64,000 nt of DNA, taken from the NCBI GenBank assembly GCA_022592435.1, contig JABYQS010000010.1, forward strand, positions 124,001-188,000, read 5' to 3'. Shown here piece by piece: positions 12,579 to 24,400 of this stretch. The notes below the pieces were generated by a model. That model was not told the DNA's origin. It did not search any database and worked only from the letters and a program-made list of their open reading frames with translations. This DNA comes from Cerioporus squamosus. Its lineage: Eukaryota > Basidiomycota > Agaricomycetes > Polyporales > Polyporaceae. Made by a program: the position numbers and the translations under genes. How positions within the stretch are numbered: position 1 is the first letter of the stretch; the number at the start of each line of letters is the position of its first letter.

Positions 12579-14162
12579 CTAACCCCGCGAATGAGTAGAC
12601 GCGGCGCTCGCAGCATACGCTGGCGCGCCGCCAACAAACGAGGATGGCCCGTATGAAGTCGAGTTGCGGTTCGTCTGAACCTGTGACCGGGGAGTGCTCT
12701 GAACCTCGCCACGCCACGACTTGGGCGGACGGAGGTCGACGTGTGCGAGTTGCTGACGCGCCAGTTTGAACTCCTGTTCTTCCATCTGGTTCTGCGCGAG
12801 GATGGCGGCCTTTGCCTCCGCCTGCCTCTGCAGCTCTGCCTCCGACTCGTCGGACAGATAGTCGGTGAAACCGCCATCAGAGATGACGGTGGTCTCCGAG
12901 CTGCTGCCGCTACTGCTGCTCGAGGCGCTGGACGAGAGACTCATCTTCTCCACCTTGTCGACGGTCTCCTCGATAGTGCTGCCAGCACGGCGCGGCGCGG
13001 GAGCGTCCAAGGTGCGCTCTACCGGGACACGTTCGACAGAAACCTCCGTGCGACGTGCAGGCGGGTTGGTAGATGTGGCGTTGCCCGTCGGCGCCGTTCG
13101 ACGGCGTTGCGGGGTGGTGTCCCCGGTGGCCTTCGCCACAGAGGGGGCGATAGAGGATATCGATGGTCGACGTTCAGAACTCCGACGTGCAACTGACCCG
13201 CTCAGCTCAGCGTGCTTGCGCCCAGGAGAGTTCTGGGATGTGTTTGAGGGATCGGGACGCTTATCAGCGAAAACATCCATCGCAGAGCGCCTGCTGGTCT
13301 GATACTGCTCCATGGAGGACGCGTTCGGGAGCGAAGACGAGGTGCCGTCTCCTCCGCTACCGCGGGACACGGTGGCGAGAGAAGCAATCACCTGCTGCGG
13401 GCTTCCCCCCGAGCGGCCCTTCGTCGGGACAGCTGCAGCATTGCTCCGGGTGGTCCCCGTCTCCGTCCGCGTAGGGCTAGCAACGTTGTAGCTAGAACGC
13501 CTTGCCATGGTGGGCGCAGCCGACTGCTGGACGGCTGCAACGCGCACGCTCCCTGTGGGACTGCCCAGCGGGGGAGTGCCTCTGGGGGAGATGGGACCGG
13601 GCACGCAGATGCTGTCGAGCACGGACTTGATCTCGGGCGGGATTGCGACATGGTGGACGATGCTGACGGCGGGCCAGTCCGCAGCGGGATGTGCTTCTGC
13701 TCGCTGGGGTTCGGGGGACGACAGCAGCCTGGCCAGCCCGGGTTCTGGTAGCCGGCGCGGGTCGGTGGCGGATTTGTCTTCGCCCACTGTCGCGGGTGGA
13801 GATGAAACAGTTGAGGGAGACGATCGACAGGGAAGGGGACGCCGAGAGCTTACCTTACAGAAACCGCAGCCTTTGAAGGTCTGCACTACATGGCCGATCT
13901 GAGGTTAGGCCCCGGCGATAACGGATGGATGAGCGAGGGGGACTGACCCTCAGCGTTCTTGAGGAACATCACGTCGCCGCGAGGATGGTTTGCGGTGTTT
14001 CGGCAGACATCCTTGATGTGGGGACACCTGGATGTGCGGGATGTGGGCGCCAGAGGAGGAATGAAGCGGGAGGAGAGTATACCTGGAGGCGCTAGGCTTG
14101 AAGACCTTGCACATTGGGCAGGTGCTGGTTGCCTGCTGGACGGAGCCTACTGCATAGCACAT
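12579..14162 (-). pseudogene. Cysteine-rich protein of unknown function, apparent 1-nt frameshift
   Basis: Spliced minus-strand gene with ATG at 14162. The first exon has TSTCPMCKVFKPSAS; the second CPHIKDVCRNTANHPRGDVM; the third QTFKGCGFCK; then WAKTNPPPTRAGYQNPGWPG followed by CCRPPNPSEQK. The cysteine pairs look like zinc ligands. From there the conserved-looking continuation (HPAADWPAVSIVHHVAIPPE) lies in the next frame, and one extra C at the CCC run (13686-13688) would restore a single frame through to TAG 12579. The rest is Ser/Thr-rich and disordered, with a final segment SDESEAELQRQAEAKAAIL. I believe similar proteins occur in other Agaricomycetes, but I know no function. Read literally the gene is broken; an assembly indel is an equal possibility. 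The start exon may not be the true first exon. Confidence 0.55.
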
Positions 14163-14925
14163 TGCGGAGACGGCGATCGTGGGCTAGGGTGCAGCTGGGC
14201 AGAGCGGGCAGGGAAGGCAGGACGGCGGAGAGACGGCTCGAAAAGGGGCGAGAGGTATTTGTACTGCGAAGGAGCAGGAAGAAGGCAAATGCATGCGGTT
14301 CCTGCTCACGTAGCTGATCAAGTCCATTTAGGCGAGTCACATAAGTTCACGGTGATAAACCCAGGGAGAGGCGGAGAGACGGTCGCGCTGGCTTGCATGG
14401 CTGCACTATGCTCGCAAATGGTGGTTCTACGCAGCCCTCTGTCCAGCGTGCTTCCTTTCTCTGTCCTCCCGGCCTCGAGGCAGCAGCATGTCTCTCGTCC
14501 GCCGTACCATCAGCCGCGTTTCGCTTGCATTACCCTTATCGCGCAAAATAATGCGGGGGTGCGCAGGCCGGCCCTCGCGACGCGCCTTGGGCCGAGAGGG
14601 GCAGGCGGGGGCCGGGCAGCGGCGAGCGGGCTTGGTCGCGGTGCAGGAGTGGCAGGCGTGGTCTGGGCGGCGTTGGAGGAGGACAAGGGCGGCGGCGGGA
14701 GCAACAGTCCCGATGCGGACTTATCTGGGCACCATGACGCGCATTGGCGCTTGGCGCGTCGTACTGCCTCTGCGAATCCAGGTTCTGGGCCACCACATAG
14801 TACTTAGCACACTGCGCAACACCCGTCGCTCTCTCTCTCTCTCTCTCTGCTCTGCCGCCAGCTGCAGCCTCAGGCTCTCTTCAGTTCCAACACCGCTGCG
14901 TCCCTCGCCCGTCTGATCCAGTGCC
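14163..14925. other. Divergent promoter region with a (CT)10 tract
   Basis: Lies between the minus-strand cysteine-rich gene and the plus-strand calcium sensor. A pure (CT)10 run occupies 14829-14848, about 78 bases before the NCS-1 ATG; pyrimidine-rich tracts near transcription starts are common in filamentous fungi. The long antisense frames here are not supported as genes. Confidence 0.5.
14829..14848 (+). repeat. (CT)10 microsatellite in the NCS-1 leader
   Basis: Twenty bases of uninterrupted CT dinucleotide, just upstream of ATG 14926. Probably a 5' UTR or core-promoter pyrimidine tract. Confidence 0.85.
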
Positions 14926-15880
14926 ATGGGCAAGTCGCAAAGCAAGCTCTCCCCAGAACAACTCGCCGATCTCCAGAAACACACCTACTGTGCGTGTGTT
15001 CCATCGCTCAGGCCGTGACACTCACCGGACATGCTGTCCCCCAGTCGATAAGCGAGAACTGCAACAGTGGTACGCTGCGCGCCCCCGATCGCGATGAGGC
15101 ACCTTCCCCGTGGCTCACCTCCTCCCTTCCTTTCTTCCGCGCGCCGTCCGTCCAGGTACAAGGGCTTCCTCAAGGACTGCCCCTCCGGCCAGCTCGACAA
15201 GGCCGAGTTCAGCCGAATATACAAGCAGTTCTTCCCCTTCGGCGACCCCGGCGACTTTGCCGACTACGTCTTCAACGTCTTTGACGAGAACAAGAACGGC
15301 ACCATAGACTTCAAGGAGTTCATCTGCGCGCTCAGCGTCACCTCCCGCGGCCGGTTAGACGAGAAGCTCAAATGTGCGTTCTCCCATCCCATCCCGTCCC
15401 GTCCTCCCCTCGTCTTCGCGTCACGTAAACCTGCCCGTTCCCCCGCGCGCCCGCTGACTTCGCGCGCGTGCAATCGTTCACAGGGGCATTCCAGCTCTAT
15501 GACATCGACGGGGACGGCTTCATCACCTATCAGGAGATGCTTCAGATCGTCCAGTCGATATACAAGATGACCGGTCAGATGGTGAAGCTCCCCGTGGACG
15601 AAGACACCCCAGAGAAGGTATGCACACCACGCGCTCCAGCCCCAGTCCAGAAGCCCGCGTCGTCACTAACGTGGGGCCCTCTTCGTTCCCAGCGGGTGGA
15701 CAAAATCTTCAGCGATATGGACAGGGACAAGGACGCCAAGCTCACGTACGACGAGTTCGTGGAGGGCAGCAAACGCGACCCGACCATCGTGCAGGTGCGT
15801 ATACCGCGTTCTTGATGTCATGCGCGGCGAACTCAATCATCTCTTCGCAGGCGCTCTCACTATATGATGGGCTCGTATAG
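14926..15880 (+). CDS. NCS1: Neuronal calcium sensor 1 / frequenin
   Basis: Small EF-hand protein of about 190 residues that in fungi activates phosphatidylinositol 4-kinase (Pik1) and calcium signalling at Golgi and plasma membrane. Start [12 protein letters not shown] provides the Gly2 N-myristoylation signal. Five introns (after HTY, QQW, EKLK, PEK and IVQ) are all in frame with clear GT-AG borders. EF2 [14 protein letters not shown]3 [12 protein letters not shown] and EF4 [14 protein letters not shown] have acidic loop ligands; EF1 ([13 protein letters not shown]) is degenerate as is normal for the family. Ends ALSLYDGLV, stop TAG 15878-15880. It is the only gene in this immediate area on the plus strand and is divergent from the cysteine-rich gene upstream. 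Confidence 0.95.
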
Positions 15881-16167
15881 TAGCCTGCAGGCATCGATCG
15901 TTTGGGTGCGTCGTGTTTCCCGTAAGTAGGCTGGCAGGCAGGCCCGGTACTCCCACCACAATCCCACGCTCATCTCGTTGTTGACCCGGCGCGCGCATTC
16001 GTACGCAGATTGGTCTAGGACGATACTACCTGGCACGCCATGTGGAAGGAAGGAAGGACCTTGTCTCGCAGCTGTACGACCTGTAATGATGAACCCGGTG
16101 TTGTAGACCAGTGAATGTATGTTATATCATTATGGATAACTTGCGTCGCTCTCTCGCAGTGCGCACA

Positions 16168-17798
16168 CTACTTCGCATCCGCAGGTAGCCTACCGTACTT
16201 CCTCAGTATCCTAGTGTCCACGTCCTTTGCAATCCACGAGTGCAGCCCCTCCGAGAACTCCAGGTTGTCCCGCTCCGCCTTGAACAGCTTATTGTAATCC
16301 TGTGCTTGGCCGGGCTGGGGCGCTGCCGCCGCCGCCGCGGCGAACGGCGTGGTCATGTCTCGCGAAGAGTCGGCAGCTGATGGTGCGTCCGCGAACAGAA
16401 GGTCGAGAAGCGGGGCACAGCTCTGTTCAGCGACGGCTTCGCAGCGATACAGGACAAATGAGACGCACAGTTTTCTCCGCCGAGGATGAGCCGGTACAGG
16501 CCGTTGAGGCCGAAGAAGTTGAGGAAATACCACGAGAGCGAGGACACCCAGCGCACGTCCATGTCCGGGGTCTCCACCCCACGCTGCAGCATGCTCTTGA
16601 AGCCCAGCGTGAGCGGGAACGGCAGCTTGACTGGAATGCGGAATGGATGGTGAGACACGGACGTCCGGGGAGCGATCACATGGACGGGAGAGGGGCAGCG
16701 AAGGCGGAGACGGAGGTTCTGCGCAAGTTGATGAAGGGAAGACGGAGGCGGAGAAGCAAGGCGGCGGAGACAACAGAAGGCTCGAGCGGAAAGAGCGTTC
16801 GATGGAATTCATCAATTCGACCGCGGCGCATGAAACCATTGAGCGTTCGGTAGCCTTGTGAGCATGGTGGAACTTCATGCTACAATCTCGGGTGGCTGCC
16901 GGACAGCTCGGGAAGACGTCGTGCAGGACTCTGTACCACGAGGGCATTGCGCGCTGAGTATCGTAGAGGAATCTCCGCCAGCGAGCAAGCCTACTGTAAC
17001 GCGACATTCGACAAGCCTGACACCTTGAACCTTATCGAGCGTCGCGCCCGCGCAGGTAGTCGTTAAACGGCGTCCGATACGACGTCGTTCCGATGCGATC
17101 ATGGAGCAAATGGGCGCAGCCGCGGCACAAGGAAATTGGGATCGAGGGTAAAGAGGACGGGGGAACTCACTGAGTACGAAGCCCTGGAAGAAGAAATTGA
17201 TCCATCCCATGATGACCATCTGCGGCACCATCATCACCATCTGCGTCTTCATGCCCGCCATCATGCCGTCCATAGCAGCGGGGTCCGTGAGGGGGTTCGG
17301 CGGCGCACTCGTGGGCGCGTCAGCCTTCGGCGGGCCATCCTTGAGGTACGTGCCCTCGGCGAACGCGTGTGAGAGGTGCTGCGAAATCGCCTTGTAGTGC
17401 GCCGGGGGCAGGGGCGAGTTCGCGGACGTCGCGCGCAGGATTTGGGAGCGGACGAGGGCGCGTCTGCGTTAACGCAGCGCGTGCGTGAGGGAGAGGCATG
17501 CGGCATCGGACGGCGCGGGGGACGTACTGTTCCCGGATGGCGTTCCTTGGGAGTTTCTTGGGGGCAGACTGGAGGAGAAGGACGACATAGTGCCGCAGAA
17601 TACCCACCAGGATCTGCACACTAGGTTATGGCATGTACAGAGGCACGGAGGCTGCGTGACGCACCATGACCACGGTGATTGGGAATAACACCCAATCCCG
17701 GATTTGAGGGTCAAGATACAGGGAGACTCTGAGCAAAAAGCAGTTGAATATATAGTCTGGGCTAGCAAGGCCATAGTGACATACGTAGAGCTCGACAT
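16168..17798 (-). CDS. EMC3: ER membrane protein complex subunit 3
   Basis: Core subunit of the ER membrane insertase, a distant Oxa1/YidC relative. Start ATG 17798 (MSSST, then intron, then [20 protein letters not shown]). Membrane segment 1 is followed by [10 protein letters not shown] and [11 protein letters not shown]; a second membrane region follows [20 protein letters not shown]; then [20 protein letters not shown] and [20 protein letters not shown], and LILGGEN. The cytosolic tail is Ala-rich and ends [20 protein letters not shown] before the stop at 16168. The methionine-rich cytosolic loop typical of EMC3 is visible. One intron, between GFVL and KLPFPLT (17170-16631), is 540 nt, ten times the local norm. 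The exon border after LILGGEN has two possible acceptors; the one giving SADSSRDM best fits relatives. Confidence 0.93.
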
Positions 17799-18345
17799 GG
17801 TGGACGTTGGTGGCAGAGGTTTGGTGGGCGCTTCTTGTGAGGACCGCCATCGAAGGCGAGCGCCGAACCGGGGTGTTTTAACCACCACCTTCAATTGACC
17901 TAAAAAGTTATTCCTGATCTATGATGTAGACCGGTGGTGGGAGCTCCCTACCTCAAGCTACAAGCTAGGTACATTTCAGAGCGCTATAAGGCCGCCCTTT
18001 CCTCCTTGTAGGTGTATTTTATGCACCAAGTAACGCAGACAATTACTAGTATTGGCGCAGAGGTCTCATCATCGAGCTACTAACTGCTGCTATGATGTAT
18101 GAAGGTGTATATACTAGTAGTAGAATGACTACGATACACCAATCGTCACGAAAGGTGAACGACGGCCCGCACCTCGTGAGGGCATTGAGCGATGCAGTAC
18201 GACACATTCAAGTCCGTGCAAACTGTCTAGGATCGTAGAGTGGCCGTACGCTGGAGGGGGCGAGGGGTCCTCGCTCCCGCCCGCGCTTGCCTTTCATAAG
18301 TGACACCGTGCGGCGTCGAAGCGATCGTGCAACATGCGAGAGCAA
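17799..18345. other. Intergenic, no gene seen
   Basis: EMC3 promoter and MFS transporter 3' UTR. AT-richer than its surroundings around 18000-18130. Nothing supported. Confidence 0.5.
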
Positions 18346-20557
18346 TCATCGCGCCAGCGAACTGCTGGCGCGCATTTTCTCCCCGTAAAACCATAGGAAG
18401 ACGGGGAATGGGATACCCAGGGCAATGGCGAGTCCGGCGAGAAGGGAGTTGCCTCCTCCAAGGCCGAGTTTTGCGAACATCTGGGAGCCAAAGAGCGGGA
18501 AAGCGAAGCCCAGCAGCGAACGGAAGACGGACGCTGCGGCCAACGCACTCGCGGCATATGTGAAGGTGTCGACGAGATACAACTGGATAGGCAGGCTGCA
18601 CGACGGCGAGGGTTCAGCGAAGTAGGATATGCGAGTGGGCATCAGAATCACTCACAACGTAGTCATCATTCCGAAGCCGAAGATCCCTGTCCCAATGATA
18701 GGCATGATCCAGTGGATGCGTGCTTGGGCCGACCATCCATACCAGCTGTTGGTAAGGAGTTAGTCATAGGCCTATGCGTCCAAGCGCGAATGTGTGTCAC
18801 GTACAAGATACCAATGGGCACAAACAGCGAGCCGAAGACCAGGGCAGGGATACGGAACTCAGGCTTACCCTTGCCGCCATTCTTTTGGACCAACTGTGAA
18901 ACACGAATCGATGAGTACGGTCCGCCATGCAACCCCACCTCATGCTGGACGTACATGCCCGTAGACTAGGTCGCCCATCCAGGCACCGAACAGTGTTGCG
19001 GCAAAGAAGCCGACACCCAGGCCGATATACGCGAGCCCGCCTGTCCCGAGACTGAATCCGTAGATGCCAGTGAAGATCTCTGTTTCCAAGGGGCATGAAT
19101 ATTCAAATCAATTATTTCCGTGGTCCCTATTGCTGACTCACCTGGGAACACGGCGAACATGAGGTAGTAGATACCTGAAAAAACCCTGGTCGGTCAGCAA
19201 GTCCGGGTCGGGAAACACAGTGCTGCTGCGCACCATACATCCTGATGATAGGCATTAGCGGTTGCTCACAAGCGGAGTGCTATGAAGGTACTCACAGTGC
19301 CATGTACGCGCTCAGAAGGAAGCAAATGATGCTCCTCGTCAACAAGATGAACGGCCGAGTCATGTCAACCCAGAGTCGATGCATCTTGCTGCCATGCTCC
19401 TGGACGAGGTGAGGGTGCGACTTCGCGGCGGCTTCCGGATCGCCCGCCTTCTTCGCCCGCCGCAAACGAATCACCGGATGATACGTCTCACGCAAGAGTG
19501 GGATACCGATCGCCGCGGCAATAGCGCAAAGGCCGCCGACGACGACGAAGATGTACTTGAAACCAACTGTCTGGGCGATGAAACCGCCAGCCACAGGGCC
19601 AATAACAGGACCCAGGAGCGGCCCCAGGGAGTAAATGGCCATGGCGGATGCTCGCTCCCTCTCCGAGAAGAGGTCGCTAATCGACCCACCGCCGCAAGCA
19701 ATCGGCGCGCTCCCAACGAAGCCAGCTGGAGATTCGTTCGTGAGTTGTGAGTGGGTGCGGGCACGAGGTCGAACCTACATAATATTCGGAACCCAATCAG
19801 AGAGCCAGTAGTCGGCGAGTATGCGCACCCGAAGCTGAAGGCCAGGAAGAGCAAGTTCCCTATATGGAGAACCTGCGAGAGCAGTGTGATCAGTTGTGCA
19901 GGCTTTGCAGCGAAGTCTGGCACGGGAAAGCATCACTCACCCAGGTACGACCATACATTTCGGATAGAGGTGCCAGGAAGAGCGGGCCTATGGCGAACGT
20001 AACCAAGAAGACACTGAGCGTAGCCGCAACTACCGTCTCATTCGTAATCCCATAATGTTCTGCGATGGATGGCAACGCGGGGGCCATCATGGATGAACCA
20101 AGGGGGGTGACAAACGTGTACAAGGAGACCTGCAAACCTGCTGTTCATGCTACATCCCAGGGAAACTAACGCACACGACCCACTCACAATGGAGACCATG
20201 ATCCACTTCTTGCGAGTGGGCCAATTTCTGGGGTTTGCAGGGTCATGTTGCCAGTCATCTTCCAAGTTCTCCAGGATCTCCTCCTACAAACACATCGCAT
20301 GCCGGCCGCATGTTCAGCACCTACGACCGCCCGCAGACGTTCAATCAGCTTCGCACCTTCTTATCCTCAGGGAAGGCAGATTGACCCTCTCCGCCATGAA
20401 GAAGGTTGTCTTCCTTCGACTTCTCCGTAACGTCATTGCTCAGGTCAATCTGCTCAGGCGAAGGAACATGGGTGCCAGAAGAGACGGTGGGGGTCCGGGA
20501 CGCCTTGAGCGGCTCCGCGTTGACGAGCGCCACGCTGCCTTGGTCGTGCTCCGACAT
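18346..20557 (-). CDS. Major facilitator superfamily transporter, DHA1 (polyamine/drug:H+ antiporter) type
   Basis: Integral membrane transporter of about 12 helices with a ~100-residue cytosolic N-terminus starting MSEHDQGSV at 20557. Signature pieces: [19 protein letters not shown] just before helix 1, typical of fungal DHA1 members; [20 protein letters not shown]; motif A-like [10 protein letters not shown]; motif [17 protein letters not shown] in helix 5; central loop with [14 protein letters not shown]; and late helices ending [18 protein letters not shown]. Several short introns separate the exons, and all major exons could be joined. Substrate is not predictable; relatives export polyamines, azoles or metabolites. 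The last codons contain a perfect 8-bp inverted repeat (18351-18371), probably coincidental. There is no cluster context, so a general detoxification or nutrient role is inferred. Confidence 0.88.
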
Positions 20558-21426
20558 CGAGAGTCAGGCAAGCAAGCGCAGAGGAGATGACGGCGCAGGC
20601 ACTGGGAGGAGGGCGAGGGCAGACTCACTCACGCGCGGCGGGCCGTTTCACCTACTTATACGTTATATCGCTTCTTCCCCACAGTGCACACAGCACGCGT
20701 GCGGGATGTATTCGATTGTCATCTGGGATTTGTAACCAACACTTATTTCCCGGCCGGCAGAAACTACAGGACGTAGTGCATCAGTGATCTTAGCTACGCC
20801 GTGCATGACTCGATGAGTTACTACAAGGCATATCCGCTGCTGGCTGCACTGCTGCAGACACTCTGCTCTGTTCATCTGTCATCATGCTCTGGCGGGAGGC
20901 AAACATGCAACCTGCAGTGTTCGGACGGTCTCCTCCACGACGTCAGCAGGTACAGGTGAAATCCGTCTCGTTCGCACTGACATGATTGTCGCCCGGCTGA
21001 GAATGCCCGCTTTGTACATCGACTCCGAGATCGCAGACATAGATCTCATGACATGAACTGGAGGTGAGAGCACTCCATGCAAACTTTTCAACCCTTCACA
21101 ACGTCGCGACTGCACATGCCAAACGACGGACACCCTCTCTGTGGAAAGCATCTTACCTTCGTCGCACTCCGGATCCTGGGTATACTGCAGAGTCGAGGAC
21201 TTTCTGCCCAACTCTGAGAACGTTTGTACACCAGTGAGCAATTATGTAGTGAGCATCATTGGACTCCTAGAAGCGATGTAACTTACCTGCCGCTTCAGTA
21301 CATATCCACCCAAAGGCACACAGATCCAGATCGCCGAGCAATGAGGCTACTCAGCAACGAATCAACAGCAGATGTATGTACAAAACGCTCCGGGCACCGA
21401 AGGCAGATATTGACCTCCACACAAGC
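20558..21426. other. Intergenic; one weak minus-strand coding hint
   Basis: Transporter promoter plus Prp5 3' region. A minus-strand frame (21241-20882) has a stretch LGRKSSTLQYTQDPECDEG followed by a plausible donor, which could be an exon of a small gene, but I could not assemble start, exons and stop. Left unannotated. Confidence 0.35.
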
Positions 21427-24400
21427 TCAGACCACGCTGTATCGGCCAGCGGTCGCAGTGGGATTGCGCATCTCGGCTTGGAGCGCCGCGGCTGATGCCT
21501 CGACGAGCAGCCGTTTGATCTCCCGGACGGCTTGTTCCACCTACGAGCGCACACGTTAGCATCAATCCAGCAATCCTCCAAAACAAGCACACTCACCCTG
21601 AACTCTTCGTTCGACTCGATGAGGAGGTGCAGCTTCGGCGGGCCTTCTGGCGGAGGCTCCTTGCCAGGTTCGTAGTAGATACCTGCAACAGACCAGTGTG
21701 AGGCATCCCGTCTTCGCATTCTATCCGATTTGTAGACGCACCTTTGTTTGTCACCGAAGCGCCAGTCATATCGATGAGCTAGAAGTTGCGCAGTAGTCAG
21801 TGAACCCGGTCGGAGATAGCATATTGCGATTTCGGTAGCACATACCTGGACCATAGTCTCCTTGTTCGTGACGCGCCACCTGGCCTTCTGCGGGTAGTCG
21901 TTGATAGGAATGATGGCATGGAACTCCGTCGCGTCTATCGCGCTGCGCTTGCTCGTCACCTCCTCGTGCTGAAGTTGCGACTGCGCGACAAGCTTGTGCG
22001 CCCTCAGCTGAGCGTTCAGCTTCGCCACGACGCTCAACGCCTGTTTGTGCGCTGCTGTGTCCTTGCCCGCCCGCTCGGCTGCCTCCTGCGCCTGGCGCAA
22101 CGAGTGCTGGAGCTTCTCCTCCTCCTTCGCCTGTGCAAGGCGCCTCGCTGCCGCGGCAGCGCCTGCAACACCGAGGAGACCCTTCGAGGAATCCGGCGCA
22201 GGGCCACGTTTGACTTCGACCTTGAAATTGCCGATGGTCATGTCATCCTGCGGTGCCTTGGTCTCGGCTGCTGCAGCCTCCGCCGCCGCCGCCTTTTCCT
22301 CCTCCGGCTCGCCGTAAGCTTTACGTTCTGCCTTCTCCTTAGCATCCCGTTCTTGGTCGAGCCGGTCAAGACCCTTGCCTCCGAAGCCGGAGCCGGCAGC
22401 CTTCGCTTTACCCGACTTGACCTTGTCAAGGAAGCCTGCATTCGTGCGCATGTCAACAACAATGAATGAACAGGACGTAAAGTACGGCTCACCATTGGCG
22501 AGCTCCTCGAGCTCCTTGGGGACTGCAGCGTTACTAGCCTGCAACGCGCGGAAGATATCAACGGAGTACCTGTCCTGCTCTGGCGTAATGAACGTCACGC
22601 ATGTCCCCTTGTTACCCGCGCGACCTGTACGGCCCGCGCGGTGGACGTAGTCCTCCATATGGTTCGGCGCATCGTAGTTGATGACGAGCTTGAGCTGCTT
22701 GACATCGAGACCACGAGCGGCGACGGAGGTGGCGATGACAATGGGGACAACACCAGACTTGAAGTCCGCGATAGTCGAGTCACGATCGACTTGGTCCTTG
22801 CCGCCGTGCAGCGACATGCAGAGGTAGCCTTTGCGCATGAGCTCGCGTAGCAGGTTATCGGCCGCCTCCTGCCTATCAACGAATATGAGCGTGCGAGACT
22901 CCGGGTCCTCGTTGTAAGTCTGTCCAAGAATCTCGAGCAGACGGTTGAACTTCGTCTCCTCCTCACGGACCTCGACAATCTGCTCGATCTCTGGGGCCAC
23001 AACAGATCGACCGCCAACGGTGATCTCAAGGGGCTTCTTCAGGATCTTGCGCGCAAGCGAGTCCATCTGCCGAGGGAACGTCGCGGAGAACAGGACGGTC
23101 TGGCGATCTGGCCGGATGTTGTTGACAATCTTCATGACCTGTGGCTCAAAACCCATGTCGAACATGCGGTCAGCCTCGTCCAGCACAAGATACGTGACGC
23201 GCTTGAGATTCGTTACGCGACCTGAGTTCGCGGTCAACAGGTCAATCATCCGCCCCGGCGTGCAAACGATGATTTCTGCTCCCTTCTTCATCTCAGCGAT
23301 CTGGTCCTTGATTGGGGAACCACCATAGGCACAGACAGCCTGCACATAGGGATCAGAGGCAAGTTCGTATGAGCAAAACTATGCACTCACTCGAAGACCA
23401 AGAACACGGAGGAAGGGCTTACACTCCCTGTGGATCTGCACGGCCAATTCGCGGGTAGGGGTCATGACAACTGCGATCGGACCCTCCATCTGCTCGAGTG
23501 GTCGCTGGTCCTTGATATGCCGGAACATTGGAAGCAAAAACGCGATGGTCTTTCCTGAACCAGTCTTGGCAACACCGATGACGTCTCGACCAGACATGAT
23601 GGCAGGGATAGCTTGTGCCTGGATGGGTGTTGGGGCAGTATAGCCTAGCTTCTTTATTACTTCCAGACTAGACCAGGATCAACAAGAGGTTTTGGAATGC
23701 GGGAGAATCAAAACTCACCAACTTGCGGGAAGACCAAAGTGGCTCCATTTGGTCACAGGACGGGGACAGTCAACACCGCGAATCTTGATACCATCGAGCT
23801 CCAAACGCAACAGCTCCGCTTCCTCGTCAGTCATCTCGGCGACATCCGGTGGTGCGATGTAGAACTCCTTGCGGAACGGTTCGTACGCTACGCGCGAGTG
23901 ATCGACCGCAGCAAGATCCTTCTTCTTCGCCTTCTTCGCTGCGAGGGCGAGGATGTCTTCCGGGTTAAGATCGGTCGCGTCGAGCTCGTCCGGTCCGGGT
24001 GCCTCCTCGTCTCCATCGTCCGCGTCACGCTCGTCTAGGCGAACTCCAAGGCCAGCGTTCGCTTTCATCTTCTTCAGATCCTCCTGATTGACTTTCTTAA
24101 CCTCCTCCTTGACGCCACTCATGAACGCCTCAAGGGGGTCAATGTCGTCGTCCTCGTCCATGGCGTCTGCAACCTTGGAAGGAGCAGCGGCGTTGTCGTC
24201 GTCATCGTCGGCCTCGAGATCGCCTATGTTGGAGTGGGCGTCGGTCATAGTCATGTCGACCTCCGGAAGGTCCAGCGTCTGCAACTTGCGTTTCGTCTCG
24301 ACGGAGTCATCGAAGCCCGCAGCAGACTTCGAGGTCTTGAGGAGCTCTGGCTTCAAGGGCAGGCCCTTCAAACCCAGTGTGCCCAACGCGGACCGGTTAA

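Noticed and set aside
13959..14807. 282-codon plus-strand ORF
   Set aside because: Antisense to the spliced cysteine-rich gene and its promoter; no motifs, GC-driven open frame.
18351..18371. Perfect 8-bp inverted repeat at the end of the MFS ORF, considered as a terminator hairpin
   Set aside because: It lies within the last codons; eukaryotic Pol II does not use such terminators and the repeat is short enough for chance.
20882..21241. Possible small gene between transporter and Prp5
   Set aside because: One stretch looks protein-like, but no start, exon chain or stop could be assembled.
21351..23345. One 664-codon minus ORF covering much of Prp5
   Set aside because: The frame includes unspliced introns and a wrong C-terminus; splicing gives the conserved end [15 protein letters not shown] instead.
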